Positions 24,701-36,700 of a DNA stretch of 64,000 nt are shown here, piece by piece; the stretch's first letter is position 1; each line of letters opens with the position of its first letter. Below the pieces are notes generated by a model. It searched no databases. It saw only the letters and a list, made by a program, of their open reading frames with translations, and was not told the origin of the DNA. The translations under genes and the position numbers were made by a program. The DNA is from Lycorma delicatula (Eukaryota; Arthropoda; Insecta; Hemiptera; Fulgoridae), in contig NC_134455.1 of the NCBI RefSeq assembly GCF_047948215.1, positions 323,756,147-323,820,146 of the forward strand, in the 5' to 3' direction.

Positions 24701-27700
24701 TTAAATAACCACAAATTATTTTAGATAAAAAAATCAAGAAGTTTCTGTGATATTCATTTCTTTTCGGTCTGAAAAACTTATACAGAGTTCTACCAGTGCT
24801 CATTTTTTTCGTTTTGACATATACTTTTTAGTAAAATAAAAAACCTATAATCACAATTCAAAAACATGCTCAAAAATGTAAAAAAAAAGTAAAAATAAAT
24901 AAAATGACTTGCAACAACAAATTTTTCAGTAATTGTTGATAATTAAAAAAAAAATTCAAAAACTGATTACACCATTCAATTGTATATAAAAAAAAACTGT
25001 TTCATTATTTGACCTGAAACTTTATTTTTGTACAGTATTGCTGTATACATCTTAAGTTTAATAATTTTGTGTACAGAAGGATGTAAATAAGAGAGGTGAT
25101 TGGGCATGCAGCTCTGTTCCCACTTTTTACAGAAAGCTGCTTCAGAAAAAAATGTTAGATCGCAACTGTTTCATCAGTTCACTAGCACTGAAGCATTACC
25201 AACTACCAAAAATGTATTTCATGTTATTGATGGTGGATTTCTGTTACACAAAGTTGTTTGGCAAAAAAATGACACCATTGAAGTGATCACTCAAAAAAAT
25301 TTGGCTTTCGTACGCAATCATTATTCAGACATTATTTGTATAGTATTTGATGGTTATCTTGATAATGAAAACTCAACTGCATCTTCAACAAAAACAGCTA
25401 AACACTTAAGGCAAAAAAATTCTTCAAGTGTTCCTTTTAATATTGAACCGCAGACAAAATAACATTTTTACAAGAGAAATTTTTGTCAAATGATAAAAAT
25501 GAGAATGAATTAATAAGAGTTGTCAAAAGCTTTTACATTTGAAGGATGTACAATTAAACAAGGAGAAGAAGATGGAGATTCATTAATTATTAATACAGCA
25601 ATAGAAATCGCTGAAAAAAATAAGTTATAAATGCAGCAACAGGAGTTGCCAAATTTAAAAAAGAACTGCCATGATATTGATCTTTTGGTTCTATTAAATC
25701 AATTAAGTTTCACTAATGCAATAATTTACTTTCTCATACTTGGTGCAGGTAATGTATGCGACTCAATGTATTTATCAAATAGTTATAAGATGAAGATTAT
25801 CGTTGTATTGTTGGTTTTTTTACATTGTTTTACAGGTTATGACACAGCATCTGCTTTTGCAGGCAAAGAAAAAAAAAATCAACATTGAATTCACCGATTA
25901 AAACGCCTGAGTTGACAGAGTTGGTAAACCTTTTTATCAGACTAATGCAGAGCCAAAAGTCATTGCTTGAAATGGTTGTAAATTAATTTCATCTATTTAC
26001 AGATGCACAAATGATAAATTATTTCTGGAGGATTAGAGGTTTCAGCAATATGAAATATTAACTGCATAGCCTACTTTTAAATTAGAAAAATTACCACTAA
26101 CTGTTGGAGCAGTTACATAACACTCCTATAGAGCATACTTTCAGCTTCAAACGTGGCTTGGAAACAAAATAACTGCAACTAAGTGGGGCTGGAAGTAATT
26201 GTGAATAATTCCAAAATACTCATCTCTGTCGCTTTACAAAAGTATTAGTCATGCCTGAAGATTTATTAAAAACAATCTTTTGCAGTTGTGAAACCAGTTG
26301 TGAAGGTAATAGATGTGGGTGTCAAAAACATGGACTGCGATGTACAGATTTATGTACAAAATGTCATGGTTTGTACAATTGTTCGAATGTTGACAAAATT
26401 TCAGAAGATTTTAGTGATTCTGAAGACATTTCACATGAAATCAAGCAGCAAGTCTTTGCTTGTACCTGGAAAATCAATTATCTGAGGAATTTAGTGATAT
26501 CGAAGAAATGTTTTAAGATCAGGAAGAAACCCAGTCTAATCAGATGATGAAGATCAAGTTAAAAAATTTGCCAAAAAGACCAAGATTGGCTTAGTATTAT
26601 TTAATTGTAAAAATTTTGATAAATATAATAATTTTGAAAGCAAAAATCGGAATTTTAAATAATTTAAAAAATCGCTTATGAATCTGTGAATTCATCAAAA
26701 TTTAAAAAAAATAAGTGCACTCGATTCTACGACAAACAAATGAAAAAAATTATTATTTCTTTTATTTATCTGAAGCTTCATTATCTGAATTGAATGTTAA
26801 TAGCAATACTGCAAAAAAAAAAATAAAGTTCAGGTCAAACATTGAAATACACAGTTTCTTTGTATTTTTTCCGTACAATTGAATAGTGTAATCAGTTTTT
26901 GAATTTTTAAAAAAAATTAAATTATCAACAATTACTGAAAAAATTTATTTGAAAGTTATTTTTTTGCATTTTAAGCACGTTTTTAAATTGGTATTATAGA
27001 TTTTTTTATTTTACCAAAAAGTATATATGTCAAAACAAAAAAAATTAGCACCAGCAGAACTCTGTACAATGATTTTTCTTAAAAATTCTCTGTAGAATTT
27101 TTTTGTTAAAAAAGTTTTTTGGACTGGAAAAAATGAATATCTTGGAAACTTCTTGATTTTTTTATCCAAAAATAATTGTGGTTTTTTAGGACACAGAAAT
27201 TGAATTATTTTTGCAGATATGAAAAATAAAAAACAAAAAAAATGACTTCTCATTTTTCTCAGAAATTTTGAGGTTATGTTTTAAAGTGACCTGTACAAAA
27301 ATTGTAGATTTTTGCTTGCTCTACAATTTGTATTTGTATTTTTGCTTGCATTTTGTATTTGTATTGGATACTTTTTTTGACAGTCAACTTTTGTCGGAAA
27401 TCACAATAATACCATTTTCCACTTCTTTACAACAACCTCCCAAATTAACCTTCCACCACCCCCGGTCATGCATTTATTTTTTTTACATTAATTATTATAA
27501 GCCCCTTTACCATCACCACTTATTTCCACTTACTTGTTACCATTTCCAGGTAACAAATATTTTCCCCCTCTAAATGAGTTATTATGATCGGTCTTTATAT
27601 ATATCGATATCGGTCGATATCTTACAGAGCATGATGTAGGGATTCTGTAGGATTTTTAGTTTATCATAAACTAATTGGGTGGTGCATGCATGTACATTTG

Positions 27701-29656
27701 ATATACATCATTCTATTGTACCCAGATAGCAGAACAGTATGTTAGCTACTGTTATAAGCGTGATTGAATGTTTGAATAAGTATGATAATGTAGATAATGT
27801 TTATAAAGTCCAGTGTATTTACTCAGGCATGTATAATGATATTGCTTTTAATAAAACTTTTTAAAATTTTATGTAGACATTATTTCAGAGTTAATTTATA
27901 TAACATGTCAGTTGTACTTAACAGAATTACAAATGTGAATACATTTAATATTAAAAATCTAGCTCAGATTCTTTTCTGCAATTATAATCTTTTGTTTCAG
28001 ACATAAACCAGAATCAATAGATATTACTATAGCTGATTTTGATGGAGTTCTTTTTCATTTGTCAAATGTTGGAGGCGACAAAACGAAAATTCGGGTAAGT
28101 AATTTTATCATTTAATCATCTAGTATTATTTGAAATTTTAGTTAATGTTTTGCATAAGATTGTATTAATGTAGGATGCCAAGATTTGAAATAATGTGTTA
28201 GAGCTATTATATTAGTTTTATTTAGGAAAGAGTGCTGAATCATTAAAGTCTAATCCAGGTAAACCATCAGGTTGATTGTTACTGGTCCACAGGGCAAATA
28301 CTTGCTTCTTGGACCAGTAACTGAATCTATTTGTGTTGCATTGTTGTCATGATTGGTTAGTGTATGAATCTGTTTGACCCATTTGACATAGAAAAAAGAT
28401 AATTTCCTTCTGAATTCAATTTTTTTGAAATCTTTTGAATTACATTTTTTCTCTGTTTTTCAAATTGAGTTTCTGCTATTGATTTCTTTTCAATTTAACT
28501 GTTCTGTCATTTGTAATGTCATTTCAGTCTTTTATTCCTTTCCCTTCCCCTTAATTTATTAAAATATATCCAACTTGCTACATAAAAATGACACCAGCTT
28601 CGTAAAACAATTCATAATTGATTGTGTTAAAAAGCCTTGTTTGAGCTTGCTATTAGAGTGATATGTATAATGTGATTTTTTTAAAATGAAATTCCTGATT
28701 TGATTGTTCTATAGAAGTACTTTTATTTTAAGAAATTAATACCCCATCACTTGCTAATTTTATTAGATAAACTTCTGTTTTAATGAGAATCTGCTAATTA
28801 AGATTTTCTATTAGAAAAAACAGAAATCACTACATTTATCTCTTTCTTCTTGGTAGATTGAAACTATGAAACTAAAGAATAATTATTTCTCTTACCTTAA
28901 CAGTTTACTTCATTACATGGTATTGCTACCATTGAGCTTGGATTTTTCTATAAATAAAAAAATAGTAAACATTTCACTGGTACTTCAAAAATCTTTATAT
29001 GGAGCTACTATACTTGTAGGGAGAAGGTATTGATGCTGCAGTTGTTTCAAGATGATTTTAGAAATTCATAGCTAAAGTCTTACCAAAAGAAAGATATAAT
29101 GAAAAGAAAAGTGATTTGATTTATAAAGAAGTAAGTATATTAGTTAAGTAATAAAAAAAAAAAAAATTATTTGGAATAACAAAGTAAGGGGAAGTTAACT
29201 AAGTTTAATTTTTTTGAAAGTATATTTGCTGTTTTTTTTCTCTTGAATTTGTGATGTACTTCACTTTATATTTCTCTTAGTGTAAAAATGGTTTATATAT
29301 AAATGAAATTTAAACCACCAAAACACAGTAAATAGATAAGTTAAACTTACCATATCAATTTTCATGGGATTCCAAATCTTCCATTAGTATTTAATTCCAT
29401 AATTACATATTCATCCATAACTTAAAAATTTATAAAAAAATAACATTTTTGACAAATTCAAAATTCATAAATTATAATAACAATCTATTTTTATGTAATT
29501 ATAGAATTAAATACCAATTGAAGATGCGGGATCGCAAATCAATTCTTGGAATTAATGTGGTAAGTTTAACTTACCTATTTACTGTGTTTTATATTTCATT
29601 TAATATTTAATTATATTAACACAGTGGTCAATATGTTAATAAATTATATGAATTTA

Positions 29657-29695
<39 letters not shown>

Positions 29696-30671
29696 ATATA
29701 TATATAAACAACAATATATGTTGTTTATCCAGATATACATGAATGACGTTCAGGTCAATCTGGATTATTAATTTTTAATAAATAGTGGATTATTAATTAT
29801 AAATATAAAACACAATTATGATAGTAAAAAGTACTTTTATTTCTCGATGTAATATCCTGTTACATTTATCCCAGTGATTCACTAGTGCCTGGATACCTGT
29901 ACTGTAGAAAGATTTGTTGTCCAAACCAAGATAGGACTAACTGCTTCACCTCATTGTTGTTGTTGAAATGCTGGGCTCCTAGGAACAATTTCAAGGTCCT
30001 GAAGAGGTGAAAATCACTGGGAGTGAGGTCTGGACTATACGACGGGTGTGGCAGTAATTCCCAGCCAAGATCTTGTAGCATGCATGTCATATGGTGGGCT
30101 GTATGTGGTTGTGCAATGTCATTTATAGACGCCTTTAGTGATCGCACCAGGTCATTTTTTTGTGTGAGCATTGTCCACATCTTGAAGAATTTTACAGTAG
30201 TACTCACTGTTAATATTGTCCACACTGGGTAGAAAATTGACATGAATAATGTCATTTTATCCCAAAAAACTGAAGCCATAACTGGAGCTCTGAAGCACCT
30301 TGGCTGAGATTGTCACTCACTGATGTATGGCTTATTTTAAAATGTTTGCACCACTCAAGTGTTTGCTGTGACTAAGAGTCTCATCACTGTACTGTGCAAG
30401 GTGTTGCGAATAAATCACACTGGGTTTTACACCTTCATTCACAAGAAATTTTATTATAATGTGTTGTTCCACATATTCACTACATTGTGGACTCTATGTT
30501 CTTTACCACTAACTGTTGTTGTTTAATGTTGCTCATGCTAGTGCACCATGTGGTAATAGCTGACACTTTTACTTTATGTGTACAACCAACAGAATGTGCA
30601 GGTATCTCCATTTACACTCTAGTCTTAACAAAAATCTTGGATTGAGGGGAACTCCCTCGTATGTGTGTACT

Positions 30672-30708
<37 letters not shown>

Positions 30709-33700
30709 CATATATATGTATGTGTATATTATGTTTTAAATTCACTAATTTTTTGTTAGCACTCAATTTTTGTTTATAATAATTTTTTTATTTGAGGGAT
30801 AGAAAGGTTTCTTTTTAGTTTGTGTCCAAACAGAAATGATTATATTCATCCAAGATTTCAGTTATAAAAAAATCTGACGTGGACATCACATGACTTTCTT
30901 ATATGGCTATTAAATTACATATATACATCTTTGCTGAAATCCATTTAAACTTACTCCTTTTGAAAGTGAAATACGATCCTCCAATTCTTTAATAAAAGTG
31001 GACAGTTATACAATTGCTAAAATATTAGTTTTTATTAACATTAAGTATTTATACAATCATTAATTCAACAATCTTACCTGAGATATTAGATTAGAGTAAA
31101 AGTCCCTTGATTACTCTTTAAATAAATTCTTTACCAAGTAATCCAATAATAAAAACTGATTATTCTATACTGTAAGGTCAAAATTAATATTTGTAACATG
31201 TATACATACAGGAGTTTACTGAATGGAATAGTTTAATTATTATTAAATTTTATTTATACGACACACCAGAAATCCAAAATATCGTGCATATTATACACAA
31301 GTGAAAATATTTTCAACAATCACTTTAAATTAAATACAATTCAAAAGTGTATTTTATTTTTCTATCAAATAATTAAATAAAATGATTTAAAAAAAAAAAT
31401 ATACAATTTTTATAAGTATTTGCCAAGAAAATCCAAAAATAATATGATTCTAAATTATAATTTTCAATTAATATTAAATAATAAGATGTTTCACCAAATT
31501 ATACGTATACACATATCTAATGATTATTAAATTACATTTTCACATTTTAAAAAGTACATCAAATCTTATTTCACTAATAAGTATTTTTTATTATCATTGA
31601 ATTATTTATTGTAAAACTTTTTTTTTCAGTCATATTAAATCAATATATTTAAATTAAAAAAAAGAGAAGTTAATAAATAAAAAAATAAGTTAAAAAAACA
31701 AAAGAAGATGAAATCTGATTCACACCGATGTGCCTTCTTTTAGGATTCAAATATTTCATCAATTAAAATTTTAATTTTAATTTTGATTGAAATAAAAAAG
31801 GGAGTTGCACAACTAGATGTTACGTCAGTGCTAAATCCAAAATTTCAACATTCTACGGCTAATCGTTTTCAAACATATGCACATACATATATACATATGT
31901 ACAGACATCACCCAGAAACTAGTCAAAGTGGATTCAGGGATGGTCAAAATGGATATTTCCATTAAAATATGAAAACGAAAATGTTTTGCGATCACAATAC
32001 TTCCTTTAATTTGTACAAGGAAATAAAAAAAAATTTAAAAAAAAGATAAAGGAGATGAAATGAAGACCAAAATTTTTTGTGATCACAATACTTCCTTTAC
32101 TTCACAAACAGAAGTAAAAAATGTTATCCATTGAAAATGATTTTTGCTTTTAGTTGATAAGTGTTGTATGTTGTGGCTGTAGCATTAGAAACTGTATTAA
32201 TATTAATCCGTCATATTAGATGCAATTGGATTTAGTCTTTGTATTTTCATGGAAAATTTGGCGAGTAATTCTTGAAAACAAGGCCAAACCCTCTGTGAAT
32301 CAAAACTGATCTGGGAGATGATTTAAGCCAGTGGTTCCCAAACTTTTCCAAGTTGCAGCGCCCTTTTTCAATTAAACCTTTTCCATGGCACCCTAGCCTA
32401 AGTAAACGTATGAGTACTCATAAGTAAGAGATGAAAATAAATAAAACTCATGTATCTTCATTATTTTTTTTCTTTATTAACATTCAATTAATTATAAATG
32501 TCTTGTTTTAATTAGTTATGAAGCTTTTACAACATTTTGCGGTGCTCCTGTGAAGAGGCTGCAGCTCCCCAGGGCGCCATGGCACACAGTTTGGGAATCA
32601 CTAGTTTAAGCTAATTGAAATTTATTAATTTGGTTCTTGTTTTATAAAATTTATATTGAGAAAAAAATTAGACATACAGGACCATTGAAAAAGGTTGCAG
32701 CAATTTAAAAAAAAAGTTATGTCGGAGATTACTAGAGATAATCATATTTAAAATAAAAAACTCAAAATTTTTTTTTACATACTGTAGAATGTTTCAATAT
32801 ATGCCCTCTGTTTGTCATTCTGCAGACATCCAGCTGATAATTGACTTCTGCCCAAGTCCGCTAGATCTTTGCAGGCATAACTGGCAATAGCAGCTGTGAT
32901 CTGTTGTCTTAATTATTGCACATTCCTGATTTTTTAACTGTAGACAATGTTTTTAACGTATCCCCATAGAATAAAAATGTTGGCATGTCAAATCTGGGCT
33001 TCTTAGAGGCCAAAGCACAGAACTGGTCTTTCCAATCCAACGATTAGGGAATATTTCATTGAGAGCGCATCGAACGCCTGTGTAACACATTTGGAGTAGT
33101 TGTCTTTAGAATTCCTAACTATAAATTTTTCCTTGAAATTGATTTTTTTTTTTAGGAGTTCTTAAACAACTTTGGCATATACACTCAACTGCTTCATCAC
33201 TCTTTTTGGGCTGTCTGGGGGACTTTATCACTTCCATGTTGCCAGACCCCTTAAACTTCCATTGCTTAAATTACCACTATCGCATGCTCTTTTCATGAGA
33301 AGGGTTATTGTCATAAACATGCCAGAAAGTCTTAAATAGTTGATATATACTCCGCTAACCACAAAATGCACTGTGCTTTCTGCTGAACTGTTGCCATTGC
33401 ATTGACTAACAGTAAGTAGTACGGAGGTGTTGTGGGCATTGGCTCAAGGTCATGGCTAAAAAATTTAATATCGTGATTATTTTGCAATTCCAATTAATAC
33501 TTTAGCTCCAGTTACATATATATATATATATTTATTACTGCAAACTTTTTCAATGTCCCTGTATGTTTATTTGTGGGACACACAGACAAACACTAATAGT
33601 TCTTAAACATTTTGTCAAATAAAAAAAATCTTTTTTTGAAACAGTAATAGTTTTTAGTTGTTCTATTCTGATATGTTCAAAAATAGAATTTTTACAATCT

Positions 33701-36700
33701 TTTTATAATCTTTTTTTTAAACGAATTTGAAATTAAGTGAAAATTAACATGTTCTGCAAACAGAATTAAGAGATCTTGTTGCTTTTATGTAGTATTTGTA
33801 GTTCATAATTATTTGTTACACATATTATCTTTGTTGTTACAGATAAGTATTTCACTCAAGTTTTATAAACAGTTACAAGAGCATGGTGCTGATGAACTTC
33901 TTAAAAGAGTGTATGGGTCATTCATAACAGAACCAGAAAATGGTGAGTCAGGGTATTTGCCCTATTAGTTTTTCTTTTTAATAGAGAAACTAGTTAATAT
34001 GCTTTTATGATGAAAAACTCCTTTAGATTATTATTATGGTATTCATTGAATTAATTTACTAATTTAGGAGAAACTAAAAGGACATAAAAACGAATGGGTA
34101 TCAGATCAGACACAAAATCTGAAAGAATCTGTAATTGTTCATCCCATTACCTTCATTGTTATATCTTTCATTCTTGAGACAGATTATTTTTGTAATATCT
34201 TTACTGACGATTACCTAAATTATATATTTGTAATATATATGTTTTTTTTAGTGTAGGCTTTGAAATTCTCACATTTGAGACAACTGACATAAAATGTTTT
34301 GTAGATATGATTATGTCAAATATATATGTATAAAAAAGGTTACTTAATGAAAGTACGATGCTAGAGGACTGAGTGTGAAATTAGTATGATAATACTAATT
34401 TCCTTTCCTTCCTGGGCCAATTTCCTGGTTTGTTACTGGGTACTCTTGTTTTGTGGATGACATTACTATTGCTGAACTGTCCTGTTTATATTGTCTCACA
34501 TTTAAGTCTACTAAACAGTTGTTTTTTATTTGCCGAGATATCTTCACTGAATGAACTGAGCATAATAAGAAATGAGTGATATAAAATCTGGGCTTATACA
34601 AGGAGTTGAGATAATTTAACTTCAGAGGAAAAAATAATTTTTGTTTAAAATGAAATATTCGTTGTATACATGAATAGTATAATGTATACATAAAAGTGGC
34701 ATGAGGGAATGGGTGATTTATACAGTGTTCAACTTAAAAGAGGTATCATCACTTAGTTTAGTCTATAAATGTAGTTTATTGGCAAAAAATTACATAATAA
34801 TTTATAGGAGGTGTTGAAAATTATGTCCATCCACTTGTCAACATGTTTGATCATGTTCCTGGGTACTCTTGTTTTGTGGATGACATTGTTAATGTTTGTC
34901 TTCAATTTCTGCAGGTGTTTTCATTTTTTTTTTGTCTTCAGTCATTTGACTGGTTTGATGCAGCTCTCCAAGATTCCCTATCTAGTGCTAGTCGTTTCAT
35001 TTCAGAATACCTTCTACATCCTACATCCCTAACAATTTGTGTTACATATTCCAAACGTGGCCTGCCTACACAATTTTTTCCTTCTACCTGTCCTTCCAAT
35101 ATTAAAGCGACTATTCCAGGATGCCTTAGTATGTGGCCTATAAGTCTGTCTCTTCTTTAACTATATTTTTCCAAATGCTTCTTTCTTCATCTATTTGCCG
35201 CAATACCTCTTCATTTGTCACTTTATCCACCCATCTGATTTTTAACATTCTCCTATAGCACCACATTTCAAAAGCTTCTAATCTTTTCTTCTCAGATACT
35301 CCGATTGTCCAAGTTTCACTTCCATATAAAGCGACACTCTAAACATATACTTTCAAAAATCTTTTCCTGACATTTAAATTAATTTTTGATGTAAACAAAT
35401 TATATTTCTTACTGAAGGCTCGTTTCGCTTGTGCTATTCGGCATTTTATATTGCTCCTGCTTCGTCCATCTTTAGTAATTCTACTTCCCAAATAACAAAA
35501 TTCTTCTACCTCCATAATCTTTTCTCCTCCTATTTTCACATTCAGTGGTCCATCTTTGTTATTTCTACTACATTTCATTACTTTTGTTTTCTTGTTTATT
35601 TTCATGTGATAGTTCTTGCATAGGATTTCATCTATGCCGTTCATTCTTTCTTCTAAATCCTTTTTACTCTCGGCTAGAATTACTATATCATCAGCAAATC
35701 GTAGCATCTTTATCTTTTCACCTTGTACTATTACTCCGAATCTAAATTGTTCTTTAACAACATTAACTGCTAGTTCTATGTAAAGATTAAAAAGTAATGG
35801 TGATAGGGAATATCCTCGTCCGATTCCATTTTTTTACTGCTAATTTCTTATGCTTTTCAATTATTAATGTTGCAGTTTGGTTCCTGTACATGTTAGCAAT
35901 TGTTCTTCTATCTCTGTATTTGAACCCTAATTTTTTTAAAATGCTGAACATTTTATTCCAGTCTACGTTATCGAATGCCTTTTCTAGGTCTATAAACGCC
36001 AAGTATGTTGGTTTGTTTATCTTTAATCTTCCTTCTACTATTAATCTGAGGCCTAAAATTGCTTCCCTTGTCCCTATACTTTTCCTGAAACCAAATTGGT
36101 CTTCTCCTAACACTTCTTCCACTCTCCTCTCAATTCTTCTGTATAGAATTCTAGTAAGATTTTTGATGCATGACTAGTTAAACTAATTGTTCTGTATTCT
36201 TCACATTTATCTGCCCCTGTTTTTTTTGGTATCATGACTACAACACTTTTTTTGAAGTCTGACGGAAATTCCCCTTTTTCATAAATATTACACACCAGTT
36301 TGTATTATCTATCAATCGCTTCCTCACCTGCACTGCGCAGTAATTCTACAGGTATTCCGTCTATTCCAGGAGCCTTTCTGCCATTTAAATCTTTTAATGC
36401 TCTCTTAAATTCAGATCTCAGTATTGTTTCTCCCATTTCATCCTCCTCAACTTCCTCTTCTTCCTCTATAACACCATTTTCTAATTCATTTCCTCCGTAT
36501 AACTCTTCAATATATTCCACCCATCTATCAACTTTACCTTTCGTATTATATATTGGTGTACCATCTTTGTTTAACACATTATTAGATTTTAATTTATGTA
36601 CCCCTAAATTTTCCTTAACTTTCCTGTATGCTCCGTCTATTTTACCAATGTTCATTTCTCATTCCACTTCTGAACACTTTTCTTTAATCCACTCTTCTTT

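Larger units (their letters stand above)
12766..28000 (+). other. ARPC2 intron 1 (15.2 kb)
   Basis: The intron opens with GTGAGT and closes with tttgtttcag. Its first few hundred bases hold a short GC-richer patch near 12798-12850. Beyond the TE entries listed separately, the blocks 12900-14180, 14360-18230, 21310-23130 and 27575-28000 contain AT-rich unique-looking sequence, homopolymer runs and small hairpins. I recognise no genes there. Open frames in these blocks (for example 16331-16570) have no family resemblance. Confidence 0.9.
28095..33842 (+). other. ARPC2 intron 2 (5.7 kb)
   Basis: GTAAGT to ttgttacag. Apart from the listed elements, 28100-29300 and 30560-31780 are AT-rich with no recognised gene. 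Confidence 0.9.

Noticed and set aside
30569..30779. Overlapping open frames on both strands with I-Y repeats
   Set aside because: These translate an AT microsatellite.
35797..36177. 126-aa and neighbouring plus-strand open frames (35429-37754)
   Set aside because: They are antisense shadows of RTE-like copy 2, whose minus-strand frames carry all recognised motifs.
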